From: Strigamia acuminata
Taxonomy: Eukaryota; Arthropoda; Chilopoda; Geophilomorpha; Linotaeniidae
Assembly (NCBI GenBank): GCA_949358305.1
Contig: OX442318.1
Location: forward strand, 172,501 to 234,500
DNA: 62,000 nt
Direction: 5' to 3'
In this document: positions 53,201 through 61,980 of the stretch, one piece after another
Position numbering within the stretch: the stretch's first letter is position 1
Layout of the letters: the number at the start of each line of letters is the position of its first letter
The notes under the pieces: model-generated
Databases searched by the model: none
What the model saw: the letters and a program-made list of their open reading frames with translations, nothing else
What the model was told of the DNA's origin: nothing
Translations under genes and position numbers: made by a program

Positions 53201-54125
53201 CCTTAATCACACGCTTTTTTCTTTCTTATCCTCTTTCCATCCATTTTTAATGACCAATCTACATTTTGCAACAACATTTTTATGTATCGTTTCACGAGGC
53301 ATAACTTATGGGCAAAGCCTGACAAATTGGGACTTCCTGCGCCGTGCGTGCGGCCTCAAAGTGTACGGAAGCCGTGCCACATGATATCGGCTTTTTATGA
53401 TACATTTCCCTCCCTCGCTGCGTACGAGTTTAACAAACTCGCCATTTTTCTACATTTTTCTGGTCGAAAAATAAAATGCCGATTGCATCGAAGCGACGAG
53501 CAAATCCCATTTTAATTTACGACGACGACGACGGAGCGAAGCTGCTTCGCTTCGAATTGCACCGACAATACAAATTTGCAATTATACATTTCATATTGAC
53601 AGTTTGATAAACAGTGTCAACCGTCTCTAAAATCAACACCCTTTAATCAACAACCTCCTCCTCCATCCCATCTCCATTAAAGTGACCGCATTTTTGTTTA
53701 AAATCTTTCCATTTTTTCCATTTTTTCAGCCAACAGCTTTTCATTCAATCAATAACCACAATTTTTCATTTTGCATCCCACAACTGAGACCGAGATTATC
53801 AACGAAACAAAAATCGATGGCAACCGAGAGTAAAAGAGAAATAATAACCATTTGCCTAATGCGCCGAAACCAGAACCGATTTTAGATTTTATTTTACATT
53901 TTACATTTACAGTGCACTCACTCGGTTGCCCACAATCGAATCGGAATCCGCAAATACTCCGCTCTACTTTCTTTGCACTCTGAACGAAACGAAAGACAAG
54001 TTGACGATACATCCGATACACGATGGAAGAAAATACCTTCGCAACACGTAATGATTCGCGTCTTTGGTTCGACTTTAAAACCATTTAAAGAGCAAACGAC
54101 GCTGAAAAGTTGATGCAATATTTAG

Positions 54126-54162
<37 letters not shown>

Positions 54163-55719
54163 TGATTCAAAGGCAAAGCGAAATTTCATTTAGTGGGCAA
54201 ACGAGGTTAGAGGACCTTCCCTTTGATTCTATCGACCCAAACTAACTCGCAGCTAACAGACACAACAGGTAAAAGGAACCTAGACAAGTAATGACTGCGT
54301 TCGGCCTCTCACACAGCACCGGAAACGAGCGCAGGCCATTTTACCACGAACCCATTTATAACGGCAGCCACGATTGGTCGTTAAAAGGTGCGCGCCCATG
54401 CCCCACCCACACAAACTCATTTTTGTCACACCACAACTGACAAGTCGCACTTACGCACGCCAAGTAATTGACACTCACCCAAAATTATCTATTTTTTCTT
54501 TTAAATAAATAAATAAAATAAAATAAAATAAACAAATATCATCACAGATTGGGTGGGAAATTAATTACTTCTCTATCTGCACCATAAGCGGCTTAAACGC
54601 CCACAACGAAAAGTTTTAACCTGCAATTTTCCACTTCAATAAGACGGTATCCCACGCAACGGGGGAGAAAAGAAGAAGAAGAAGGAAAAGAAGAAAAAAA
54701 ATAGAGAGAGAGCGTGGCGCACTTAACTTCATGACAGCCGACTCGACACATCCACCACTAATTAAAGTGCCATTATTAACGCCGCACACATCTCAACCCA
54801 CATTTCATTACATTTTACATCAAACAAATTTTTACCAAATTTCAATCAATTTGCCTCCATCGCTGAAAGTGAAACCCATTTTTTCAAAACAATTTTGCTT
54901 ACATAATCAAATCCCTCAAAGTTTTCCTTCCTTCCTTCTTTCCTTCTTTCCTTCTTCCTTTCTTTCTTTCTCGCAAACACAGTTAGAGGGCGTGAAAAAG
55001 GACAAGTCAGAATTTTGCCGTTTCCGAACGTGCCAGGAATTCCAAATGGCGAAAAAACCCACCTCGATATCTCGATGAACCCAGAATACAAACTTCATTC
55101 CATTCCCATATTTATCAAAATCAATTCCCACAGATAAACAAGATGGAGTGCAATCACTCGAAAACCCACTCACCTTTTTCTTTACTTTAGATTAAAAAAT
55201 TCTTTAAAAAAATGTTTAAAAAAAAAATTTTAAAAAAAAATTTTAAAAAAAGGTCGCAGCGCTCGCAGTCATTTTATGGATAAATATCGTGTCTCTTAGC
55301 GATAAACCGTAACTCGATCTGCTCGCAAACCCAGCCCCATTTCCATCCGCAATATCGATAATAAATGCTCATTTTCCCGTCACTTTTAACCCGATTTCGT
55401 TAATCCGCACAACACGCGCACACACACTCGACAAAAAAATGGACAAACTACGATCCATAGGAATATCCATCTAACCCCCAGAACGCCGTACAAGACTTAA
55501 CTGCATCAATATCAATTTCATTACGTTCTGCCGGGGATTGACGATATTCGTATAAATCATAATAAAATAAATAATAAGTATATACAATTTTTTTTTTTTC
55601 AAAAAGGAAAAAAGGAAAAAACTGAACTTACCATTCTGTGCGGCGAGTGGATCCACCATCAAGAGCAGGGCAAAAAGGATCACGAGCGGAGCAACGAAGA
55701 CTCCTTGAACCAGCCTCAT
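9434..55719 (-). CDS. Lar: LAR-type receptor protein tyrosine phosphatase, complete, 16 coding exons, 2052 aa
   Basis: Type I membrane protein tyrosine phosphatase (type IIA: LAR/PTP-delta/PTP-sigma) acting in axon guidance and synapse formation. The exons sum to 6159 nt in frame. Domain order: signal peptide 1-28, Ig1 30-124, Ig2 125-222, Ig3 223-313, nine fibronectin III domains from 314 to about 1350, a Gly-rich stalk 1355-1384, a membrane helix 1403-1428, phosphatase D1 (WPD Asp 1661, [10 protein letters not shown] Cys 1693) and D2 (Glu 1950 in WPE, Cys 1984), ending GSFDHYAN. The basic RKNGKR loop in Ig1 matches the heparan-sulphate-binding site of the family. Length fits the insect protein (about 2030 aa). 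No poly-Arg furin site is seen where vertebrate LAR is cleaved. The start is placed at MRLVQG; an in-frame ATG 11 codons upstream is less fitting. Confidence 0.97.
9581..9871 (-). CDS. Lar: LAR exon 15: phosphatase D2 catalytic-like core
   Basis: Residues 1934-2030: [19 protein letters not shown] (Glu 1950 replaces the catalytic Asp), [35 protein letters not shown] (Cys 1984) and RPAMVQSE. A retained Cys with WPE is typical of LAR D2, which has little activity and mainly regulates and binds partners. Confidence 0.97.
10003..10835. mobile_element. Fold-back (MITE-like) element in the D2 intron, about 830 bp
   Basis: Two long inverted arms are visible. The left arm begins CATTGTTCAATTAAATA (10003) and the right arm, read on the other strand, begins CACTGTTTAATTAAATA (10835). 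Matching blocks include AATCATTAGTTGTG, GACGAT-CGAGCTTTCGTTCT, ATATTTGCGATTTTAATCAA and, further in, CCTGAATTTC-GATTTTGTG (about 10408 and 10664). No transposase frame is present, so it is non-autonomous. No clear target-site duplication was found. Confidence 0.7.
10581..10600. repeat. Perfect 20-bp palindrome at the centre of the fold-back element
   Basis: GGTACTTTTTAAAAAGTACC reads the same on both strands. It is flanked by GGTACAGGTAC (about 10550) and GTTACCTGTACC (10601), which extend the hairpin. Confidence 0.9.
10910..11234. mobile_element. Second fold-back (MITE-like) element with 18-bp flanking direct repeats
   Basis: Inverted arms: AAGTGAATTTTTT, ATTTACATGAACAATGT, TTTTGTTTCCTAATGC and GTCTTT-ACAAC-TTCTAG blocks (about 10935-11035) recur in reverse order and opposite strand at about 11060-11195. 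Directly outside lie identical copies of AGTTGTTGTGAGAGGCTG at 10910-10927 and 11217-11234. No coding capacity. The direct repeats are longer than usual target duplications. Confidence 0.7.
11695..11739. repeat. Short hairpin, 14-bp perfect arms
   Basis: ATCCAAAAACATAC (11699-11712) and GTATGTTTTTGGAT (11722-11735) are exact reverse complements with a 9-nt loop; pairing extends outward with one mismatch. Confidence 0.85.
11831..12168 (-). CDS. Lar: LAR exon 14: phosphatase D2, middle
   Basis: Residues 1821-1933: [58 protein letters not shown] and REFKVTDAR. The acceptor TTACTTAG completes P-Y-E; the donor CAGG|GTACAT is phase 0. It is followed by the 1959-bp intron that carries the fold-back elements. 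Confidence 0.96.
12230..13401 (-). CDS. Lar: LAR exon 13: juxtamembrane, phosphatase D1 and start of D2
   Basis: Residues 1430-1820. It opens [13 protein letters not shown], then [14 protein letters not shown] and the wedge-region [10 protein letters not shown]1 contains [27 protein letters not shown] (Asp 1661), [14 protein letters not shown] (Cys 1693, Arg 1699) and the Q-loop QTEDQY. All residues needed for catalysis are present. It continues to the D2 start at [13 protein letters not shown], where Tyr of the pTyr loop is replaced by Leu, as is normal for LAR D2. Confidence 0.97.
13463..15326 (-). CDS. Lar: LAR exon 12: fibronectin III domains 6-9, Gly-rich stalk and transmembrane helix
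   Basis: Residues 809-1429 in a single 1864-nt exon with very GC-rich third positions. Domain starts are near [30 protein letters not shown] and [10 protein letters not shown]. The last domain includes [11 protein letters not shown] and [20 protein letters not shown], close to the insect sequence. Then come 20 Gly in 30 residues (13600-13689 in the window) and the membrane helix [17 protein letters not shown] onward, followed by Lys-Lys. No multi-Arg furin site is seen before the stalk. Confidence 0.96.
13600..13689 (-). repeat. GGC/GGT-rich coding tract: Gly-rich extracellular stalk
   Basis: Thirty codons, twenty of them Gly, with Val, Ile, Ser and Thr between. It lies between the ninth fibronectin domain and the membrane helix. 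Confidence 0.9.
15383..15694 (-). CDS. Lar: LAR exon 11: fibronectin III domain 5
   Basis: Residues 705-808: [40 protein letters not shown] and [17 protein letters not shown]. It ends TPGG with donor GGAG|GTGATT before a 56-bp intron made of AATC repeats. Confidence 0.95.
15695..17267 (-). other. LAR intron between FN4 and FN5 exons
   Basis: AT-rich, no recognisable exon. Holds a 50-bp AAAT tandem repeat (16733-16784), TATA-type dinucleotide runs near 16137 and 16905, and repeated AAACGAAAAACG units near 15790-15840. Confidence 0.7.
16733..16784. repeat. AAAT tetranucleotide microsatellite
   Basis: About twelve near-perfect copies. Confidence 0.95.
17268..17570 (-). CDS. Lar: LAR exon 10: fibronectin III domain 4
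   Basis: Residues 604-704: [43 protein letters not shown], and a C-terminal FVRTSED. The donor GATG|GTACGT is phase 1. Confidence 0.94.
17571..18621 (-). other. LAR intron between FN3 and FN4 exons
   Basis: AT-rich. A poly-A run of about 27 nt at 17630-17658 and AAT repeats at 17703-17722. No coding signal. Confidence 0.7.
18622..18906 (-). CDS. Lar: LAR exon 9: fibronectin III domain 3
   Basis: Residues 509-603: [37 protein letters not shown] and [19 protein letters not shown]. The acceptor follows a (TTG)n run ending TTCAG; the donor is TTTG|GTAAGA. Confidence 0.94.
18970..19165 (-). CDS. Lar: LAR exon 8: second part of fibronectin III domain 2
   Basis: Residues 444-508: [34 protein letters not shown] and VQVKTQQG. 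The acceptor CCTAAG is weak in pyrimidines; the donor GGAG|GTTCAT is a poor match but is the only one that preserves frame and the VKTQQGVPTQP junction. Confidence 0.9.
19244..19344 (-). CDS. Lar: LAR exon 7: first part of fibronectin III domain 2
   Basis: Residues 410-443: [33 protein letters not shown]. The donor ATG|GTAAAA is phase 0. The match to the conserved EPEEPNGQ of LAR is clear. Confidence 0.93.
20039..20070. repeat. Two overlapping perfect palindromes (16 and 20 bp)
   Basis: GTAGTACTAGTACTAC at 20039-20054 overlaps CTACCGTAGTACTACGGTAG at 20051-20070. Both are exact. The shared GTAGTACTA core suggests one arose from the other. Confidence 0.9.
20777..20807. repeat. CCCTT pentanucleotide repeat
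   Basis: Six copies, pyrimidine-only strand. Confidence 0.9.
21031..21318 (-). CDS. Lar: LAR exon 6: fibronectin III domain 1
   Basis: Residues 314-409: [20 protein letters not shown], a core Trp in [14 protein letters not shown], and [17 protein letters not shown]. Flanked by TTGATAG and ACAG|GTGAAC. Phase 1 on both sides. Confidence 0.95.
21815..22087 (-). CDS. Lar: LAR exon 5: Ig3
   Basis: Residues 223-313: [41 protein letters not shown] and [11 protein letters not shown]. Both Ig cysteines and the Trp are present. The donor AAAG|GTAGAT is phase 1. Confidence 0.95.
22994..23104 (-). CDS. Lar: LAR exon 4: second half of Ig2
   Basis: Residues 186-222: [20 protein letters not shown] with the second Ig2 cysteine, then YMAALHVR. 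The acceptor is TTGTCCAG and the donor AGAG|GTACGA, phase 1. It joins to [10 protein letters not shown] of Ig3; no meB-like exon was recognised in the following 906-bp intron. Confidence 0.93.
23835..23846 (-). other. 12-nt alternative exon end at the meA position of Ig2
   Basis: The segment starts with GTATGT (donor 1) and ends CTGCAG before GTAAAT (donor 2). Use of donor 2 retains it in frame as four residues just before SLQI. This is where the vertebrate mini-exon meA is inserted. Confidence 0.6.
23835..24029 (-). CDS. Lar: LAR exon 3: first half of Ig2, two possible donors
   Basis: Residues 125-185 (to 189 with the longer form). Encodes [28 protein letters not shown] and [11 protein letters not shown]. 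There are two strong donors: GAAG|GTATGT (exon ends at 23847) and GCAG|GTAAAT (ends at 23835). Both are phase 1, so the extra 12 nt only add G-M-S-A. The shorter form reads ILDEGSLQI, like the insect protein. Confidence 0.93.
24030..27157 (-). other. LAR intron between Ig1 and Ig2
   Basis: 3.1 kb without a supportable exon. It includes A/T homopolymer runs (25134-25166, 25450-25490), TTC repeats (25995-26055), TTTC repeats (26392-26417) and a somewhat GC-richer stretch at 26700-26960 with acidic-codon-like repeats but no conserved frame. Confidence 0.65.
27158..27442 (-). CDS. Lar: LAR exon 2: Ig1
   Basis: Residues 30-124. Opens [11 protein letters not shown] and has the Ig cysteines in FFCSA and YECVA, the core Trp in IEWRKNGKR, and DEAKYEC. 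The basic cluster RKNGKR lies in the loop that binds heparan and chondroitin sulphate in this family. The donor GATG|GTACGT is phase 1. Confidence 0.95.
35617..35644. repeat. GTTTC pentanucleotide repeat
   Basis: Four to five copies in the first LAR intron. Confidence 0.85.
36252..36283. repeat. TCTTC pentanucleotide repeat
   Basis: About six copies, pyrimidine-only, in the first LAR intron. Confidence 0.9.
40294..40322. repeat. GA dinucleotide repeat
   Basis: About fourteen uninterrupted copies. GA runs in arthropods can bind GAGA-type factors; only the repeat is seen here. Confidence 0.95.
41219..41274. repeat. TTA trinucleotide microsatellite
   Basis: About eighteen copies with one interruption (TCA) near the left end. 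Confidence 0.95.
43681..43732. repeat. CGGCTT/CGGTTT hexanucleotide repeat
   Basis: Seven or more copies of TTCGG-spaced hexamers. Similar CTTCGG units occur near 61095-61117, so the motif recurs in the window. Confidence 0.85.
44660..44705. repeat. GGAGA pentanucleotide repeat
   Basis: Nine near-perfect copies, purine-only. Confidence 0.95.
49703..49933 (-). pseudogene. Fragment of a ZBED/hAT-type transposase N-terminus
   Basis: A 76-codon open frame. The middle segment [18 protein letters not shown] looks like the region before the BED-like zinc finger in domesticated and active hAT proteins, but the expected Cys-x-x-Cys is replaced by Phe-Ile-Phe and the frame ends soon after. It is inferred to be a broken remnant, not a functional gene. 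Confidence 0.4.
49911..50266. repeat. 40-bp inverted repeat inside the hAT remnant
   Basis: GGCCAAGTATAAGAGTGCGC (49911 onward, through TTGGCCCAGCC at 49950) recurs inverted at 50227-50266 with 39 of 40 bases identical. The near-identity implies a recent event compared with the decayed reading frame. Confidence 0.9.
54124..54161. repeat. CAG trinucleotide repeat
   Basis: About twelve CAG/CAA triplets in the first LAR intron; no open coding context. Confidence 0.9.
55632..55719 (-). CDS. Lar: LAR exon 1: signal peptide
   Basis: Encodes M-R-L then a hydrophobic run ([16 protein letters not shown]) and a small-residue cleavage region (DPLAAQN). The donor AATG|GTAAGT is phase 1 and joins to AT CCT CCC of the Ig1 exon, giving QNDPPEIL, as expected for the mature N-terminus of LAR. 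An in-frame ATG at about 55750 would add MCAISVFNKKN. Confidence 0.88.
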
Positions 55720-56560
55720 ATTTTTTTTGTTAAATACACTGATGGCACACAAAGGAGGATAAGGGTTAGAATAAACAGAGGGTGGTATAAGAGTGGGTCG
55801 CCGAGATCAATCAAGACGCTAGCGTTTCAGCTGCTCGCACCTAAGAAGTTGGTCCGAATTTAAAGGGTCGAAAGAGGACATGAGGAATGAATGGGTGGGT
55901 GGATAAGAGGGGGAGGAAAATAAACAAAGAGAGAGAGAGAGAGAGAAAGAAAAAAAAATGTTTGATTAATACTGGCCTGACTGTTGATTACTGATTAAAA
56001 ATGTCGCCGATGGCCACCAACGAGCACACTGGGCTTTAATCCACTTTTAGATATCCGTAAAACCAGACAAAATATCCACCGCTACAAAGTCGCACACACT
56101 TTTCAATCATTGAAATAAACGAAACGTGTAAAAAAAATTACTAAAATAAAGAAATAAAAACGGAATAATATTTTTTTTTCTGCTCTTTTTCGCTTATCCA
56201 CTTCAATACACTTATCCAGACGGTCGAAGTGACTAGTGTGACTAGTGTGACCAGCAGCAGCGGCCGAGCCGAATCCGTTTTTCCTTCATTATCGTCCCTT
56301 CCTTCGTCGTCATCGTCATCGCAGTCCGCACCGCGCTGGCCGCTGCTGTGCGTCGAGCGGGGACTCAGTCGATCAGGTGTATGTGTGCGCGCGAGCTGGT
56401 GGCACACACACACACACGCACCTATGTGTGCGTGCGGAGTGCCGACTGGCAAGCGGGGATGGGAGGAGAAACTCTAGTTTGTCGGGATACCCAGTCGAGG
56501 GCGCTACCGTGCAACAACCAACCTTAGAACGAACGAACAACGAGCGAACGAACAACGCCA
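55720..56560 (-). promoter_or_regulatory. Probable 5' UTR and promoter region of the LAR gene
   Basis: The stretch directly upstream of the signal-peptide ATG. It turns GC-richer at 56220-56560, with CGTC/CATCGTC repeats (about 56305-56320), CA repeats (56404-56420) and CpG-rich sequence unlike the AT-rich intron. No TATA box is obvious. A TCAGTG (minus strand, about 55738-55743) fits an initiator but would give a very short leader. The start site is unknown. Confidence 0.4.
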
Positions 56561-57802
56561 AAGCACAAGGTAGAGAGCACAAAACACTTTGACGTTTCAA
56601 TTCAATCGTCGGAATCAGGGCCCCAGTCCCACTCCACTCGAGGGCCCACTCCATGCACTCGTTAGAGAGAAAGAGAAAGAGTGATAATTCGAATATAATG
56701 GGAAGGGCAAAAGCAAACACGGCGGTAGCGAGTGGCGGGTATAATTTAGTTGTCGATTGTATTTCTTCCATCATTAAGCGCTGGCCACACACAAACCGAG
56801 CCACAAAGTCAACACGAGGCGCGCGGCGCGACGTGAGCGAAACGACTTTAATGTGTTTGACCAACATCAACGTCGCGCGCACCAAATTCAATTTCTCAAA
56901 GTGATTGATTCCCGTGCGTTCGGAATAAACAAAAAGCGACATTTGTTTTTCGTCTCGCGATCACGTCATTTCCGTTTTCGCCCGGCCACCCCTCCCCCCT
57001 CCCCCTCCCCCTCCCCCTCAGCCCGACGCACGCGATGAATATTTAAAATTTGCCTTCTTTGCCTCAAGTGTGAGTTATGGCAAATTAAACTCGCCTTAAC
57101 GAGTGTGTTTAATCTATATGCATTATTGATGGGTGTGCGCCTCGTGATATAATGTCGCCACAAAGCCCACTGCTTAATAGCCATGGAAATGTTTGATTGT
57201 CCGGCACAAACCGGGCCGATAAAAAATTAAAACATACATCCTGTCACGTGAAACCGACACGACCCAATTTAACTCGCCCAAACGACCACTCTTTTTTTTA
57301 AATACTTTTTAAAAATGCAATTTGTTGCCAACTTTATGTGCGCAAACTTTTCCTTTTACAACATTTGTTTAATTCGTTTTTGTTTTTCCTCTTTTAATAT
57401 TTCATTTCAACCGTACGACTTTGGCCATAAAAAGAAAGAAAGAGAGAAAAAGAAAAGAAAAGGTGACATCAATTTTTTTCTTCTTCTTCTTCTCCTTTTT
57501 CTTCTCTTTTTTGACTTTAAATTCATCGCTGGCAGTTAGAAGCCAAAGACGAGCGATTAATCAATTTCGCGTAACAAATCGTTGGTGTGACGAGCAGTAA
57601 TTAAAGGGATCGGATACTGCACTAAAGTAAATCACGACCCACAAACCAAACCAAAGCAAAGCGAACTAACATCGAACGCGATATTTGTAATTGCGTGATT
57701 TGTTGAGCATCCACTTGAAAGAGTGAAAAGTTAGTGGCAACGCACATGAGCCGTTTGGGAGCTGGTTGGTGGTGTTGAGCTTCAGGGGCCAGTAATTAGA
57801 GC

Positions 57803-57848
57803 CGCTGCTGCTGCTGCTGCTGCCGTTGCTGCTGCTGCTGCTGCTGCA
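57803..57848. repeat. CTG trinucleotide repeat
   Basis: About fifteen triplets with one CCGTTG interruption. Confidence 0.95.
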
Positions 57849-60800
57849 GTTTAATTTATGAAATGCGAAATAATAATTAATCCAACTCATGCAACGCACC
57901 GAGGCCACGGTACTTTTAATAGCCGAGCACAAGTCGAATAGAAAAGACATCGCGCGTTTCAACATTCGCAACTGCTAAAGCTGCCAAACGCACAAAAGAA
58001 GAAGAAGAAGAAGAAAAAACAAGAAGAAGAAAAAAAAACTCAATCGAACGAGAGGAGAGGAGAGGAGAGGAAAGGAGAAAAAGCCAAGTCGAATCCACGC
58101 GGAATGTAAAATATTTTCAAATAACAAGAGGTTATGGGCCATTACGGCAAAATGTGAAAATCTAAGAGTCAACATTCCAGGAAAAATAAAAGCGCGACGA
58201 GAGAGAGAGAGCGAGAGAGAGAGTCCAGGGCGCAGGTGAAATGGACGAGGGAGGAAGCGACGCTAACACAAAACATTCAAACTTTTCAAGACTTTTTCTT
58301 ATCGAGCTAATTGAAGGAGTAAAAGTCCGTCTCGGGCGCCACCTTTTGACAACTTGATGGATACGAGTGTTATTCGAGCAAAGGCTGCTACGGTTACAGA
58401 CGGGAGGTGAACTCGTGATAACCCCTCTTCCTTCTTCTCCTTTTTTCCTCTTTTTTTTTCTTCTTTTTTTCTCTCTGCGCTTCAGTTTCGATCGCGAGCG
58501 CGTTGTGCTGGTGCTATCACGAATGAACAGGCGGCCGCTCATATTCAGCGACAATACTCACGGAGCAATGCAAATACAAAATCAAAACTCATTCATCACC
58601 CTCATTCCTCCTCCGACCCCGCGTTTGCAGCCAATCAACACTCGCCGGTGCGGTAAGGATAAGCTCCCTTTAGGGACTATAAATTCCCATTTGCCATATT
58701 TTCCCAGCTCCGTATAGCGCACAAAATGTTTCCGAGCGTCGCGCGAGTTTGCGCAAATTTATTTCCCGTCTCGTCACGTCTCGGCCTTACAAGTGCGCGC
58801 TTGTTCGATGCCCACGAAATCTCCAATTTTCCAAAGCGCGACCTTCAAAACTTTGCAGACGTAGAGCAGACGCAGACGTACTCGTAGTACAGACAATGCG
58901 TGTGGACAATGCGCGACGCCTCATTTGATTCAATCAACATCACCGACACCATCATCGGATAAGAGAAGAGGAGACGGGAGAAATAAGAGATGGAGAGAGA
59001 GAGAATACAGAATACATCCGGTTTTGCTTCGGCCAAATTCCCGTCGACTAATTAATTTGGCCGTAAATTAAATTTAATCCGGACACAAACTGAAGCGATG
59101 CATTCGCCTCAATCGGATAACTGCTCACTTAACAGATTTGCAATTCTCGTCTCCTGCATTTGCATTTGCATAAGCGTGGCATGTAATTGTCAAAATCAAC
59201 AAGGCAACAAGCGACAAGCAACGAACGAGTCGACTCCTTCCCTTCTTTAAGGCGCACTCCAAGAAACCTAAAGAGGAAATTCCATTCCTTCCCTCCCGAG
59301 CGCCACCCGTCGACAGGACCAGACAGAGTGAGTGATGCGCTTCTCCTCGTTCAAATCTCTTTTTTATTGATTAATAAACGAATCAATCGCGGGCCGTTAA
59401 TTCACACGATAATTGACTCGCTCGTTTATCGAGCCGCGCGGTTCAAAGGAAAATCAAGAAAAGAAAGAAAGAAAAAGAAACGAGAAGAAATGAAATGAAA
59501 TGAAATGAAATCCGCAGGTAGAATAAAATGACGTGCAAAACGAGAAGGAGAAAGCAAAAGAGAAAGAAAGAGAAAGAAAGAGAAAGAAAAGGGAAGGAAA
59601 TGTGATAAAAGGTAAAAGAGAAAGATGCTTAAGTGAAATTTGAAATTTTAATTTCCTCGGCTTGGGCCACGTGCGAATGGGCCAAGGCGTTTCTCGCTCG
59701 TTAAGTGGGCACTTAAAGGGTGGTCGAGGGAAAATCATCAGCAGGAAATTTGCCTTTTAAACCTACAATTCTCTCCCAATTCACTCGTGAATGAATGAAT
59801 GAATGAATGAACGAACGAAATGAATGAAATGAATGAAGGAAGGAAAGGCGCCGAGTCCAAACGATCGTCAAATAAAATTAAATCGCGAGCACGTTCGAAA
59901 TTCGAATAAACAAACGTCACTTTTCTAATTAACAATTTCTTCCATCCTTCCTTGTTTATTAAGAAATGCTCCTTTCGACGGGGCTTAAGGGCCAATAATG
60001 TCGCTCATCGCCCCGACATTAAAATGTAAACAATTCCCATCCAGCAGTCAGTCTCAACACACAAAATCCAATTAGTTCCACCTGGCGTGAGAGAAAGAGA
60101 AAGAGATACACACACACAACACACTGCTGACTGCTCTTCCTTTCCTATCTACACTTAAAACACTCGTATCAATTTCGCATTAGAAAATTTAAACGCCCAA
60201 ATCGTAAATACAATTTCCCAGCAGCGCAACTTCATCCACGCTCACAATTCAACATGGCGATTAATGCAATTTTCTAGCATTGAACGTAGAGTCAGTCCAT
60301 GGCGCCTGTTATCGACCTGGATGGAAGAAGAGGAGTAACAAACAAACAAGCAGCAACAAATAAACAGAAACAGCACGGTGCTCTAGTCCTATCCTATCCT
60401 CTGCTCATTTTTATGTATGGATGCGTTCGGTCTAACTGACAAGCAGATTTATATTCGTTCAAGTCGAAATTAAGATTCATTGCGAGCTATACTTATTCAT
60501 TTCGATGCATGCCACTTGGATTAATGGCACTAGAGGGACCTATCAACGCCCGCATCCATCAGATCGGATCGCATTCGGCCAACTACTTCCGGTCCAGCAC
60601 ACTACTTCTCCATCCCATCCTGCATCGGTTGGACACCAGGGCGGAGTTACTTCATTTTATCGATCACGCATTTTAATGGAACATTAAAATTGCGCCAACG
60701 CATTAACGCAGCCAATTCTCAACAACAAACTCGACCTAAATCCATCAATTACTAACCGCACCCGCGCAATACCATCAAACACAAGAGAAAAGCACAAATT

Positions 60801-61062
60801 GTGTAAAAAACAAACTCCAATTTTTTTTCCTTTCTATTCCTTCCCTTTTTTTAATTTAAAAAAGAAATAATTCAAATTCCTCAAATTCCCAGACAAATTA
60901 GAAGCCAAAGATGATTTGCAAGAGCACAAGAAAAGAGAAAGGAGAAAGCAATATCCATCCCTCGGAGCAAGCTGTATATCTCGACAGCAGCCAGGAAGTA
61001 TCCAAAGCTCAAGAAGAGAAAGAGAGAAGGAAAGAGAGAGAGTTGTTGTTTATAATGCGCGC

Positions 61063-61063
61063 G

Positions 61064-61092
<29 letters not shown>
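61063..61092. repeat. TC dinucleotide repeat
   Basis: About fifteen uninterrupted copies. Confidence 0.95.
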
Positions 61093-61095
<3 letters not shown>

Positions 61096-61940
61096 GGCTT
61101 CGGCTTCAGCTTCGGCTTTGATTCAATTCCCTCGACGGGGTCAACTGCACCGAACAAAGGAACCAATGCAGATAAGCCGCAGAGGACGCTCAGGGATCTA
61201 ACCCAATCACGAGAAATCATCAAACGCGACACCTATGGGGAGCCAACAAGGAGCCCAAATTCGCCTTTTAATGAATGCTGTTGGCGATTGCACGTCGCGA
61301 TTAACCGCTTCTGCTTCTGCTTCTCTCTCTCTCTCTCTTCATTTATCGTCAACCTCAGGTGTAGATAACCCTTTGTGTCTCCTCTTGGAGGACAGTACTA
61401 GCAAACCTGCTCGGGGCATGCACGTATTGGCGTAAAACACTTTTTGCCGGCCTTCGTGTCTGATGTGACGACCAAAATGCAAATGGAGAACCTCGGTTGG
61501 TCGGTTACCGAGCGCTTGGGAAAAGAAGAAGAAGAAGATGCCAATTATCTAAACAAGTTAAAATGCAATTTTCACTTTTCGCTAACTCACTTAAAAAGTA
61601 ATTTTAAAACTTTTTCTTTCTTTTTTTTCAATTTTTTTCCATTTTTTTTCAATTTTTTTATTTATTTAATTCCCAACAGTGGAAAAATAAAACAAAATAA
61701 AAAATAGTCACGAGGGATGCGGTCCCCGAGAAGTGCTAAAACAAACGTGAAATGAAATATTTCTCCATGTTGCAACGACGAGAACCAGATTCAGCCACTG
61801 CCCACCTCCAGCTCCACCTCGTGCCAAATAAAAGAATTTTATTGTTTCATTCCAAGTTATTGACGACGCTCGGCATACAAATCAGCACTATTTTACTACG
61901 TTTGTCCAAATTGTCAACAGCTGGCACGCCACTTGGCCCA

Positions 61941-61980
61941 CGCAGTCGCAGTCGCACTCGCAGTCGCACTCGCACTCGCA
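61941..61980. repeat. Hexamer array CGCAGT/CGCACT
   Basis: Six to seven copies of a variable hexamer at the right edge of the window. Confidence 0.9.

Larger units (their letters stand above)
27443..55631 (-). other. 28.2-kb first intron of the LAR gene
   Basis: Separates the signal peptide exon from Ig1. I see no gene with conserved motifs on either strand, and no tRNA. The sequence is AT-rich with scattered TAATTA-type sites, many purine- or pyrimidine-only runs (27785-27840, 34265-34335, 36250-36285, 45720-45800, 51060-51125) and microsatellites. A decayed hAT-like element lies at about 49675-50494. Large first introns of receptor phosphatase genes often carry enhancers, but nothing here proves it. 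Confidence 0.7.

Noticed and set aside
56373-56942. 189-codon open frame on the minus strand upstream of LAR
   Set aside because: Its end is coded by CA repeats and the rest has no conserved motif; it is more likely 5' flank or leader sequence.
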